Shown here: piece by piece, positions 56,005 to 64,000 of the stretch
Position numbering within the stretch: position 1 is the first letter of the stretch
How the letters are laid out: every line of letters begins with the position of its first letter
Origin: Acinetobacter kanungonis
GTDB lineage: Bacteria; Pseudomonadota; Gammaproteobacteria; Pseudomonadales; Moraxellaceae
Direction of reading: 5' to 3'
Assembly (NCBI RefSeq): GCF_009939195.1
Contig: NZ_JAACKC010000004.1
Coordinates: forward strand, 264,541 to 328,540
DNA length: 64,000 bases
Notes under the pieces: generated by a model
The model's database searches: none
Told to the model about the DNA's origin: nothing
What the model saw: the letters and a program-made list of their open reading frames with translations, nothing else
Position numbers and translations under genes: made by a program

Positions 56005-57300
56005 TTAAAATTTATAAGAAATGGCAAAACGGTTTTGTAAAAAGTCTTTGTTGTAGCGAGGTGAAGTCTGAATCCCTGCAAAGTTACTCACGCTAAGACC
56101 TTTCAATGCCCCTTTAAAATTGTAGATCCCAAACAGCATATATTCTGATTGATTGCGGCTTTCTACATTTTCAGCCTCTTTCAAATCCATGAATGAGTAA
56201 CGCACTCCACCAATCAGTTGATCGGTCAACATGCCATCCAGTGAAATCATCAGTGCATTGCCCGCGCCTAAATCCTGCGTACTGGTAAACAGCGGTTGCG
56301 CAAAAATTTGCCCAGACGAGGTTTGCGTAGCATAAGGGGTTAATAAGGCACCATTTAAATAGCTATCATGATCAGGTTTAATATAGTCATATGCCAGTTT
56401 TAAGGTGGCTTTCGGCACGACTTTCAGCGCTGCTTGAACACCAAAAATATTACTGTTCACATCTCCCGCTAAAGCTTTGCCTTGTTCTTGCCCATTGATA
56501 TATTGCGCTGAAATGACTGGTGCGGTTTTTACCTGCGGCATTGCAAAATCAGCTTGGGTATAAATCAGGCGGGTATAATCATCATAACTTTGATACCAGA
56601 ATTGTGTTTTTAGTTTTTTCTCATGATCAAAATTAAAGGCTTTACCTAAACCCACAGACCAAACCCCATCGGTATCTGCATTGGCATTCTGACGTGAACC
56701 TTCAGTGAATTCATCATTGGCATAGCTTTTATATTTATTCACTTGGGTGAAACGTAGAAAATCATCATTCTTGCCAATTTTCACATCAGCCGCTTGATAG
56801 AGATACATCAGCACACGCCAGTCTGCATAGTCTCCCATAAAAGGAAAATCTAAACGCTGATTACCAATGGTCACGCGCGCCATGTCATTTTTCCATGAGA
56901 TATAGGCTTCTGCCAAACCATCACGGTCTTCTTTCAGTTCTGAAACTTCTGGATGCTTATTTTTCTCATCCAAGCGGCGTTGCAGGTCATAACCTATCGC
57001 GGCTTGCACCCCATAAAAAGGAGCTGTTTCATAGCGAATATAGCCTCCCATCGAAACCGTGTCTTGGTTTAAACCTTCAACAAAATAGGCATTATTGGTC
57101 GAATAGTACAGGTTTTTTACCGCCCCGTGCACTGCACCACACCCCAGTGCAGCGCCGAAGCTTGCCACCGAATTAGATTCGATTTGACAATCTTGCCCCA
57201 TATTGAACATCCCATTCAGACTGGTGTCTGCTGCCCAACTTTGCATTGCCGATGTCATCGCGAGCATGCACAGTGCTGATTTTAATTTAAACGTTTGCAT
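56005..57300 (-). CDS. OprD-family outer-membrane porin
   Basis: About 431 residues from the ATG at 57300 (GGGG 5 nt upstream; a longer start at 57348 would add a hydrophobic extension before the true signal). The signal peptide ends at about residue 24 (MQSWA). The rest alternates like beta-strands: VSMGGYIRYETAPFYGVQAAIGYDLQ, RVTIGNQRLDFPFMGDYADWR, and it ends in Phe (FAISYKF), as outer-membrane proteins do. In this operon it probably admits urate, allantoin or related compounds; that is inference. Confidence 0.87.
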   Translation of the reverse strand: MQTFKLKSALCMLAMTSAMQSWAADTSLNGMFNMGQDCQIESNSVASFGAALGCGAVHGAVKNLYYSTNNAYFVEGLNQDTVSMGGYIRYETAPFYGVQAAIGYDLQRRLDEKNKHPEVSELKEDRDGLAEAYISWKNDMARVTIGNQRLDFPFMGDYADWRVLMYLYQAADVKIGKNDDFLRFTQVNKYKSYANDEFTEGSRQNANADTDGVWSVGLGKAFNFDHEKKLKTQFWYQSYDDYTRLIYTQADFAMPQVKTAPVISAQYINGQEQGKALAGDVNSNIFGVQAALKVVPKATLKLAYDYIKPDHDSYLNGALLTPYATQTSSGQIFAQPLFTSTQDLGAGNALMISLDGMLTDQLIGGVRYSFMDLKEAENVESRNQSEYMLFGIYNFKGALKGLSVSNFAGIQTSPRYNKDFLQNRFAISYKF

Positions 57301-57483
57301 AACAACCCCAAGATAAATATTTAAGAGGTACTTATTCTTAATAAACAATCATTTGTGTTTTTTTAAATGGACTATTGGGCTTTTTAAAAGCAACAGCTCC
57401 CCTAGACCTATTCAAAATTGAATAAGCACCTTTTAAATTAAGTTTTGACTAAAAATTGAAGAATTAAGTGAACCGCAGCCGAG

Positions 57484-58863
57484 TTATGAAGGCGTATGCT
57501 TCGTTTCAGATGCAACTGGATCTAAACCCAATTGTGGGCGAGTCCGTGGTAAATGATTGAACAGCAAGTTCAGCAAAATGGCACTGATACAGGTTGAGCT
57601 AATGCCTGAATGCAATAAGGTTTTCACCCAAGTTGGGAACTGTGCATAAAACTCCTGATTTACAATCGGAATCATGCCGATTGCCAATGAAGTTGCCACA
57701 ATAATCAGGTTGGTATTTTCGCTATAATCTACTTTTGCCAGTGTCCGAATCCCGCTTGCCGCAACCGTACCAAACAGAACAATCCCTGCACCGCCTAAAA
57801 CAGGCATAGGAATCGAGGCTACTAAACGCCCCACAATTGGCAGTAATCCCAATACAATCAGAATGCCACCCGCTGTTGCCACCACAAAACGGCTTTTTAC
57901 CCCAGTAATGGCCACCAAGCCAACATTCTGAGCAAAAGCACTTTGAGAAAATGAACCGAATAAAGGTGAAATAGCGCTAGATAACATATCGGCACGAATA
58001 CCATCACCAATCCGTTTTGCATCTACTGGCGTTCCCACAATTTCCCCAAGCGCAATAATGTCCGCTGTGGTTTCGGTCATAATCACCAGTGTCACAATCA
58101 GCATAGAAAGAATGGCGGTGACTTCAAATACAGGTAGACCGAAATGAAACAGATTGGGTACCGCAAATACTGGACCTGCTGCCACTTTACTAAAATCGGT
58201 AAAGCCCATGCCCCAAGCGAAGAGCGTACCCAGTACAATCGCCACCAGAATCGCCAAGCGACGTAAAATGACACTGCGCAACATACTGAAAATCAAAACG
58301 ATGGCTAAAGTCAGTGCGGCTAATCCAACATTGGCTGGATCTCCCCAGTTTTCAGCTTTAGGATTGCCCCCCATAATCCAGCGAATTGCCACGGGTGTTA
58401 GTGAAATCCCAATCATGGTAATCACGCATCCCGTCACCACAGGTGGGAAAAAGCGAATAATTCTGGAGAAGAATGGTGCGATGGCTAGACCAATTAAAGA
58501 AGCCGCAATCACCGCGCCATAAACCGTTGGCAAACCCCCACCTGTACTTAAAATGGCCAGAATGGTCGCCACTCCCGCAAACGACACCCCTTGTACAATC
58601 GGTAATTTCGCCCCAAAGTATTTAAAACCGATGGTTTGTAACACGGTTGCCAAACCGCCTACAAACAAGGCGGCTGCAATTAATAGCCCAATTTCTGCTG
58701 GCGCCAATCCTGCCGCTGCACCAATAATCAGCGGTGGTGCAATAATGCCGCCATACATGGTCAAAACATGTTGTAAGCCAAACATGACATTTTTATTGAG
58801 TCCCAGATGTTGATGTTCTGGGGCAATATTCGGTGTTTCGGAGTGAGTGTTCTGATGCTGCAT
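57484..58863 (-). CDS. NCS2 purine permease (xanthine/uric acid symporter)
   Basis: 459 residues with about 12-14 membrane helices. NCS2 signatures are MFGLQHVLTMYGGIIAPPLIIG, GSFSQSAFAQNVGLVAITGVKSRFV (substrate helix with SQN) and FGTVAASGIRTL. Members import xanthine or urate with protons. Placement behind uraD-uraH and beside hpxO suggests urate or xanthine. GAGGAACAG precedes the ATG. Confidence 0.93.
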   Translation of the reverse strand: MQHQNTHSETPNIAPEHQHLGLNKNVMFGLQHVLTMYGGIIAPPLIIGAAAGLAPAEIGLLIAAALFVGGLATVLQTIGFKYFGAKLPIVQGVSFAGVATILAILSTGGGLPTVYGAVIAASLIGLAIAPFFSRIIRFFPPVVTGCVITMIGISLTPVAIRWIMGGNPKAENWGDPANVGLAALTLAIVLIFSMLRSVILRRLAILVAIVLGTLFAWGMGFTDFSKVAAGPVFAVPNLFHFGLPVFEVTAILSMLIVTLVIMTETTADIIALGEIVGTPVDAKRIGDGIRADMLSSAISPLFGSFSQSAFAQNVGLVAITGVKSRFVVATAGGILIVLGLLPIVGRLVASIPMPVLGGAGIVLFGTVAASGIRTLAKVDYSENTNLIIVATSLAIGMIPIVNQEFYAQFPTWVKTLLHSGISSTCISAILLNLLFNHLPRTRPQLGLDPVASETKHTPS

Positions 58864-58909
58864 CTGTTGTTCCTCAAAGTCCTGAATCTAGTGAAGGCTG
58901 CTCTGACCT

Positions 58910-59245
58910 TTAACTACCGCGATAAGTTGAATAAGAGAATGGGCTAATTAATAACGGCACATGGTAGTGCTGGGTTTCATCCGCGACCTTAAAATCAAGA
59001 CAGACACGGGGATAAAAACTGGCAACTTGCTGTTGCTCGAAATACGCAGCAATTTCAAAAACCAATTGATAGTTGCCCTGCTCCAAATGAACGATATCAA
59101 AGGCTTTGATTCGACCGTCCTGATCGGTGCGTTGTGTATCCAGCAGTACAAATGACTCGTCAAACTGACGCTTTAATTTGACCATGACACCGACGGCAGG
59201 CTGCCCGATCGACGCATTTAAAATATGAGTACTGATTCCAGCCAT
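58910..59245 (-). CDS. uraH: 5-hydroxyisourate hydrolase
   Basis: 111 residues of the transthyretin-like HIU hydrolase family: ISTHILNASIGQPAVGVMVKL at the start with active-site His, and the diagnostic C-terminal YRGS. It hydrolyses 5-hydroxyisourate to OHCU. The start overlaps the uraD stop by one base. Confidence 0.96.
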   Translation of the reverse strand: MAGISTHILNASIGQPAVGVMVKLKRQFDESFVLLDTQRTDQDGRIKAFDIVHLEQGNYQLVFEIAAYFEQQQVASFYPRVCLDFKVADETQHYHVPLLISPFSYSTYRGS

Positions 59246-59745
59246 TATTGAATTTCCTGTTTTAAACGGAGTACCGCAATTTCAGTCAATTGCTGCTGTA
59301 CTTCTTGCTGTTCTTGTTGCATGGTATTGCCGAGGCGGCGTTGCAATTCCGACAGCATTTCTTGCCCTGTACGCCCTGCAGCACGAATCAGAAAGATATG
59401 TCCAAATTTGTGCTCATAATCCAGATTGCCCTGATACAGTGCTTGTTGTAATGCGGCATCTGCACCTAACTGGGATTGCTCGTGGGTGGAAAATTTCTGC
59501 TCTTTGGCCGACAGTTTCGCCGCTGCTTTGCGTTCTCCAATGCGTGGATGTTGCGCCAAGGCTTCTGCAATTTCTGTCCAACTCCATCTCTTCGCCTGTT
59601 CACCTGCATAGTGCAACAGTTGATCTGTAGTGGAAAATGGGCGCTGTTGAATTAATGCATCAATCCAATTTGGAATATGTACGCAAGGCTGCAAGAGCGC
59701 TTGGGCCTGTGCACGACTCAACTGGTTAAATTGCTGTAAATCCAT
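59245..59745 (-). CDS. uraD: OHCU decarboxylase
   Basis: 166 residues. The catalytic His66 lies in AQHPRIGERKAA; FGHIFLIRAAGRTGQEMLSELQRRLGN is the conserved C-terminal active-site stretch. It decarboxylates OHCU to S-allantoin. First gene of uraD-uraH-permease-porin; GGAGC precedes the ATG, and the operator lies 29 bp upstream. Confidence 0.96.
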   Translation of the reverse strand: MDLQQFNQLSRAQAQALLQPCVHIPNWIDALIQQRPFSTTDQLLHYAGEQAKRWSWTEIAEALAQHPRIGERKAAAKLSAKEQKFSTHEQSQLGADAALQQALYQGNLDYEHKFGHIFLIRAAGRTGQEMLSELQRRLGNTMQQEQQEVQQQLTEIAVLRLKQEIQ

Positions 59746-59773
59746 TGTTGCTCCATATCAACGCATTGTCTGA

Positions 59774-59786
59774 CTGGTCTGACCAG
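59774..59786. promoter_or_regulatory. Purine-regulator operator at uraD
   Basis: Perfect palindrome CTGGTCTGACCAG immediately upstream of uraD. It matches the alc and hpxO sites. Confidence 0.8.
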
Positions 59787-59850
59787 ATAACATAAAATAA
59801 GCAATGAATATGCCAATCCTGTAGTCACAATTTTTAAACTATCGGAAAAC

Positions 59851-59916
59851 TGTAGATGTAGATGTAGATGTAGATGTAGATGTAGATGTAGATGTAGATG
59901 TAGATGTAGATGTAGA
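59851..59916. repeat. Hexanucleotide tandem repeat, 11 x TGTAGA
   Basis: Eleven uninterrupted copies of TGTAGA, followed by TGA. It is intergenic, about 65 bp upstream of the uraD operator and downstream of the LuxR gene stop. Perfect copies imply recent slippage. Since 6 bp is about half a helical turn, copy changes would rotate upstream DNA relative to the promoter. Confidence 0.95.
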
Positions 59917-60021
59917 TGAAAACATTAAGACAAGAAAAAGGAGGTCTTCATTCCGCGTGATTTTAAATATTATTATAAAGTCATCGTTATTCGATTTAAT
60001 TCAGTTCGAACTCAGCCAAAG

Positions 60022-60684
60022 TTATCTTAAAAATTTGCACACCAATTCTTGGCGGCTACTGACATTCACTTTTTGATAAATATGCTGCACATGGGTTTTT
60101 ACGGTCGAAAGACTACAATTTAATTTTTTAGAAATTTGACTGGCTTCCAAATTGGTAAATAATTCTTCCAGAATAATCATTTCCTTTTTGGTCAAATGGT
60201 ATTGATCAATAATTTTATCTTTATTAATCACATCGACATGATGATGAAAATGTTCAATCGAAAGTTGATGAAATGCTTCAAACACTTTCTGTTCTTGCTG
60301 AGTGAATTTTGCTTTACCCTGCTCTCGAAAAACACTCAACCCGAAAATCGGTTGCCCATCACGTTTTCTAAAGAAAAATTCAGCCGTATCTTCAACTTGC
60401 CAACGACTCATAAAATTCAAAAATATTTCATTGGGCTGATGTTGTCCTAAAAGTACGATGTTCTGATCACCATGATAAAAATTTCGAAAGCTCACAGGAT
60501 CATATTCAATTTTTCCATTTAAATATTCATCGATTGCACTTTTGGCGATACCATCTTGTTCAAAATCATAGGCATGTTGAATATTATCGATTTTATAGGT
60601 CAAAAACCCATCAATAGGCGAAACATGCTGAATCTGGGCAATAAAGTTCTGACTAAATTGCTGAATAAAATTACGATTGGACAT
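60022..60684 (-). CDS. LuxR-family transcription regulator
   Basis: 220 residues. The N-terminal sensor-like domain (1-150) has no clear autoinducer motif. The C-terminal LuxR HTH (about 155-218) reads YHLTKKEMIILEELFTNLEASQISKKLNCSLSTVKTHVQHIYQKVNV. It lies downstream of the aldehyde dehydrogenase on the same strand (190-bp gap), which may be its target. Ligand unknown. Confidence 0.85.
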   Translation of the reverse strand: MSNRNFIQQFSQNFIAQIQHVSPIDGFLTYKIDNIQHAYDFEQDGIAKSAIDEYLNGKIEYDPVSFRNFYHGDQNIVLLGQHQPNEIFLNFMSRWQVEDTAEFFFRKRDGQPIFGLSVFREQGKAKFTQQEQKVFEAFHQLSIEHFHHHVDVINKDKIIDQYHLTKKEMIILEELFTNLEASQISKKLNCSLSTVKTHVQHIYQKVNVSSRQELVCKFLR

Positions 60685-60874
60685 AAATTTTCATCATCCT
60701 TTTGAAAATTTAATAAAGTCGATAGATCAATATAATTAGCATCCTGCCAATATACAGCCTGACTGAGGGTGAATCTAAAACATCAATTTTAAATCATCGG
60801 TTATGGCTTCAATATGTTTTATATTCAAGCCATAACCGAATACCTCAGCAAGACAGATGGATCTATTTACTACA

Positions 60875-62281
60875 TTATTGAGAAATATGAATGGCTTGTT
60901 TATGCGTAAACAATAACAATCCGCTTAAACCAAATGAATATCCAAGACCAGACATTTTCCAGCCGCCAAACTCCGCTGCTGGAGATACATCCGAATGGCT
61001 GTTAATCCAAACTGTGCCTGTTTCCAGTTTGCTGGCTATTTCTTGTGCACGATCTAAGTCTTTGCTCCAAACTGAACCACCCAAACCAAACTCACTGTTA
61101 TTCGCGCGCTCAATCACACTGTCCACATCACTGAACTTGATGATTGGTAATACAGGACCAAACTGCTCTTCATCTACCAGTGGCATACCTTCTTTCACAT
61201 TGGTTACCAAAGTCGGTGGAATAAAGTAACCCTGATCACTGACAGACTTCGCTTCAGTGATAATTTGACCACCTTGTACCACAGCATCCTCAATCAAGGC
61301 TTTCACTTTATTGTATTGTGGACGGTTTTGGATTGGACCAAAAGTCGTTGTTGCATCCAAGCCATTACCAACCACTTGTGCATTGGCAATTTGAGCAAGT
61401 TTCTGCGTCAACGCATCATATACATTTTCATGCACATAGAGACGCTTCAATGCGGCGCAAGTTTGTCCCATATTCAGGAAGGCAGAGCCGAAGATTTTCT
61501 CAGCTGCAGCATCGACATCCACATCGTCTAAAACAATGCCGACATCATTGCCACCTAACTCAAGCACCACGCTTTTTAGGGTATCGACTGAATGTTTTAA
61601 AATGCTTTGACCAGTACGGGTCGAGCCTGTGAACGTGACTTTATCAACATCCGTATGTTCGCTCAGTGCCTGACCCACATCGCCTTTACCCAAGACAATA
61701 TTACATACGCCTTTTGGTAAATGACGATTAATAATTTCAACCAATTTAATGGTGCTGAGTGGTGTAAATTCAGAAGGTTTATTCACCACCGTATTTTTGG
61801 TTTTCAACGCGGGGAAGAAATGCCAAATGGCAATCATAAATGGCCAGTTCCACGGCGTGATAGACGCCACCACACCTAGCGGACGGTTATACACCTTGAT
61901 GGTTTTACCACTCGGATCTGGAATGGTTTCAACTGGCACTTCTAGGCTGGTAATATATTCAATCCAATTCGCACCTGCTTCGACTTCAAACTGTGCCAAA
62001 GCCAGAGGTTTACCCTGTTCAGTGGTAATCAGTTTGGCAATTTCAGCGCTTTCAGCACGAATGTCTTGGGCAATTTTAAGGAAGCTTTCATTAATGTTTT
62101 GATCTGAAACATGCTGCCAAGTTTTAAACGCCGCACGTGCTGCTTGCACCGCTTGATCGACTTGCTCGACAGTTGCACTGTTAATTTCAACAATAGTTTG
62201 CTCTGTAGCAGGGTTGAGTACTGCAAATGCTGCACCTTGACCGACAACTGTTTCACCATTAAACAACATGTTGCTATTCAT
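60875..62281 (-). CDS. Aldehyde dehydrogenase family protein
   Basis: 468 residues. Catalytic Glu in VLELGGNDVGIV and Cys in FLNMGQTCAALKRLYV, the NAD loop FTGSTRTGQSI, and NPWNWPF-type SITPWNWPFMIAIW are all seen. It oxidises aldehydes to acids with NAD(P). Substrate unknown. The downstream LuxR gene suggests regulated use of a particular alcohol or aldehyde. Confidence 0.92.
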   Translation of the reverse strand: MNSNMLFNGETVVGQGAAFAVLNPATEQTIVEINSATVEQVDQAVQAARAAFKTWQHVSDQNINESFLKIAQDIRAESAEIAKLITTEQGKPLALAQFEVEAGANWIEYITSLEVPVETIPDPSGKTIKVYNRPLGVVASITPWNWPFMIAIWHFFPALKTKNTVVNKPSEFTPLSTIKLVEIINRHLPKGVCNIVLGKGDVGQALSEHTDVDKVTFTGSTRTGQSILKHSVDTLKSVVLELGGNDVGIVLDDVDVDAAAEKIFGSAFLNMGQTCAALKRLYVHENVYDALTQKLAQIANAQVVGNGLDATTTFGPIQNRPQYNKVKALIEDAVVQGGQIITEAKSVSDQGYFIPPTLVTNVKEGMPLVDEEQFGPVLPIIKFSDVDSVIERANNSEFGLGGSVWSKDLDRAQEIASKLETGTVWINSHSDVSPAAEFGGWKMSGLGYSFGLSGLLLFTHKQAIHISQ

Positions 62282-62621
62282 CTAACTCATATCCGTATTG
62301 ATGTTCTTTTCCATGGAGTTTATCGCTGATTATTATTCATAAACTCATCCTTTAGGATGATTTTAACGCAACTTTGCGCAAAAACAATACACTTTTTTTT
62401 TATTTTTTTTTATTTAGTATCACTATTAATATTGATAAATAATTGAGCCGCCTAAACCACACTTTTCAATCAGCTTGGGCGGATGTAATCATCTGCCCCT
62501 GCTTTGAGTTGAAAATAGTGTGCATAAAAAATCACCCCGAAGAGTGATTTTTTTCAATATTGAATTAAATCCGAACCCCATATAAAAGATAAAGTTCTGC
62601 TGCCCAAAAATTGAGGCTGGC
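62282..62621. other. Intergenic region between serine hydrolase and aldehyde dehydrogenase
   Basis: AT-rich with no gene. It contains the aldehyde dehydrogenase promoter side and the terminator at 62525-62553. Confidence 0.55.
62525..62553 (-). terminator. Terminator of the serine hydrolase gene
   Basis: The stem AAAAAATCAC/GTGATTTTTT (C-rich loop) lies about 70 bp after the serine hydrolase stop, with T-runs on both strands. Confidence 0.8.
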
Positions 62622-63911
62622 TTATTTCTCTAGATAATTGGTTACTGCATTTAGGAATAAACTGTTTTCATCCATGATTTTTTCAGAAGGCATTGCACTT
62701 GGCCAAGTGCTCCATTGAATCATGACAATTTGATCTTTCGGATTAATCGCCATGATCTGACCATAAATACCAAAGCCCCAATAGGTATGTTCTGCATTTT
62801 TAGTCGTTAAAGGTGAGCCATGTTTGGCATGTGAATTCCACCATTGAAAGCCATAGATGCCATGTGGGTAAGCTTCCGAGACCGAATTCTGAGCTTTGGT
62901 CCAGTCGGTTGCCGCTTTGGTCCATCCGTTTGGCAACAGTTTTGTGCCATTCGAAAGCTGACCTTCATTCATAATGAACAAGCCCAAACGTGCATAATCG
63001 CGCAGCGTGGCATTAAAGCCATGCCCGCCCATATCGGTAACACCACGTTGATAGGATTGCCAGATCCCATTTTTTTCCATGCCAGCTTTTTGCCAAACAT
63101 GCTTCTCTAAATAAGAAGCAATATTCTCATGGGTCGCCGCTTCAAGCACTTTACCCACTAGATATGCCCCGCCCGTAGAATAAGACCACACCGTTCCAGG
63201 CGCATGTTTCGCTTTTAAGTTTTTGACCAGCTCATATACACACGCATCAGGATCGTCTTTCACCTCACAATAGGTCATGTGGGAAAAGTCTGATTCTGGG
63301 TTTTTATAGTCTTCACTCCATGCAACCCCAGAAGTGTGTTGCATTAACTGTCTTAAGCTGACTTTTTCCCATGCTGTATTTTTAAGATCAGGTAAATACT
63401 GAATAATCGGATCATCTAAGGATTTAATTTTACCCTGTTTAACCGCCACCCCGATCAGCGTTGCCACAATCGATTTTGCAACCGATCTAGACGTCCACAA
63501 TGTCGTGGCATCATTGTCATTTTTATAATATTCATAAGCAATCTGACCATTTTTTAAAATCATCAAACCTGCGACATCCTGACTCTGTAAATAGTCATTC
63601 AAATGATAGGTTTTATTGTCCAAGCTAAAACTGATGTTTTGATTGTTAATGGTCTTTTTATACTTGGGCAACTTCAAAACATTGTTCTTGTTGGCGTAAA
63701 AAACACTGCCATCATAACTGCGATAAGTATTTCGAAATCCAATCAGGCGCTGTTCTTGATTCCACGTTAACATATCATGTGGATCAGGGAGCTGTTGATC
63801 GACCTGATTGGGACAATCGACAATCTTTAACTGTTCACAGCTATACGCTGCAAATATCGTCCCGCTCATCATCAGCGTTCCGAAACATAACGCGATTTTA
63901 GATAATTTCAT
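62622..63911 (-). CDS. Secreted serine hydrolase, beta-lactamase/6-aminohexanoate-dimer-hydrolase fold
   Basis: 429 residues. The signal peptide is 1-22 (cleavage near FAAYS). The nucleophile motif SVAK is at 143-146 in WTSRSVAKSIVATLIG. A YST motif (VWSYSTGGAYLVG) replaces YxN. The fold matches class C beta-lactamase-like esterases and NylB-type amidases more than true AmpC. A periplasmic esterase or amidase of unknown substrate; antibiotic hydrolysis is not implied by the sequence. Confidence 0.85.
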   Translation of the reverse strand: MKLSKIALCFGTLMMSGTIFAAYSCEQLKIVDCPNQVDQQLPDPHDMLTWNQEQRLIGFRNTYRSYDGSVFYANKNNVLKLPKYKKTINNQNISFSLDNKTYHLNDYLQSQDVAGLMILKNGQIAYEYYKNDNDATTLWTSRSVAKSIVATLIGVAVKQGKIKSLDDPIIQYLPDLKNTAWEKVSLRQLMQHTSGVAWSEDYKNPESDFSHMTYCEVKDDPDACVYELVKNLKAKHAPGTVWSYSTGGAYLVGKVLEAATHENIASYLEKHVWQKAGMEKNGIWQSYQRGVTDMGGHGFNATLRDYARLGLFIMNEGQLSNGTKLLPNGWTKAATDWTKAQNSVSEAYPHGIYGFQWWNSHAKHGSPLTTKNAEHTYWGFGIYGQIMAINPKDQIVMIQWSTWPSAMPSEKIMDENSLFLNAVTNYLEK

Positions 63912-64000
63912 ACTTTAACTCCGTTTAATAAAGTTTCACTTGGGTTAACAATCCCATAATGACGTTATGATCAAATCCACCTTGATTTGAGCGATAGTAG

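Noticed and set aside
59851..59916. CRISPR-like repeat array
   Set aside because: Unit of 6 bp without spacers, a simple tandem repeat.
62622..63911. AmpC-type beta-lactamase
   Set aside because: SVAK is present, but YxN is replaced by YST and the overall pattern fits NylB/esterase-type hydrolases.

Overview
The window is a chromosomal segment of a gamma-proteobacterium, almost certainly Acinetobacter. The evidence is the low-to-moderate GC content, the RNase HI-DnaQ fusion gene, the lldP-lldR-lldD-dld order, the mltD-rnhA/dnaQ-fimL-nudC order shared with Pseudomonas, and XerC/XerD site sequences of the type known from Acinetobacter plasmids. Nearly all of it is intact coding sequence with operon-like spacing. 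No phage, insertion sequence or CRISPR array was seen.

Layout. 1-1305: 5' part of a trimeric autotransporter adhesin, followed by a tRNA-Ser gene. 1894-9599: fadH, then the lactate operon lldP-lldR-lldD-dld, with two identical LldR-type palindromes in front of lldP. 10166-13450: argG, pyrC and rnt. 13471-16290: four identical tRNA-Glu genes spread around a small membrane-peptide gene and an amino-acid permease. 16425-17080: a decayed glutathione S-transferase gene. 17122-24026: an Old Yellow Enzyme-like oxidoreductase and the yejABEF peptide importer. 24050-34948: a many-LysM MltD, rnhA/dnaQ, fimL, nudC, an esterase, a dolP-like lipoprotein, yraN, rsmI and a small acidic SutA-like protein. 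35123-42874: the conserved ygfB-pepP-ubiH-ubiI cluster facing zapA and 6S RNA.

The most unusual region is 37900-39609. There the ygfB-pepP-ubiH-ubiI cluster is interrupted between pepP and ubiH by three AT-rich, single-promoter-sized units: an Imm63 immunity protein, a GNAT acetyltransferase, and a mini membrane peptide plus a DinB-like protein. The units are bounded by four 28-bp sites that look like XerC/XerD (pdif) recombination sites. Read along the genes, three sites lie head to tail and the last is inverted. This resembles a small integron-like cassette array that would be mobilised by XerC/XerD instead of an integron integrase.

46064-59786 is a purine (uric acid) salvage and degradation island: an 8-oxoguanine-deaminase-like enzyme with an NMT1-type ABC importer, an isopenicillin-N-synthase-like 2-oxoglutarate/Fe(II) oxygenase, ureidoglycolate lyase, allantoicase, a GntR/FCD regulator, FAD urate hydroxylase HpxO, an OprD-like porin, an NCS2 purine permease, UraH and UraD. 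Three matching palindromes (CTGGT-N3-ACCAG type) precede alc, hpxO and uraD and probably define the regulon of the local GntR protein. Allantoinase and xanthine dehydrogenase are not in the window. The two divergent leaders between the ABC importer and the oxygenase share a 12-nt motif at similar distance from their start codons and may hold a purine-sensing RNA. The segment ends with a LuxR-type regulator, an aldehyde dehydrogenase and a beta-lactamase-fold serine hydrolase.
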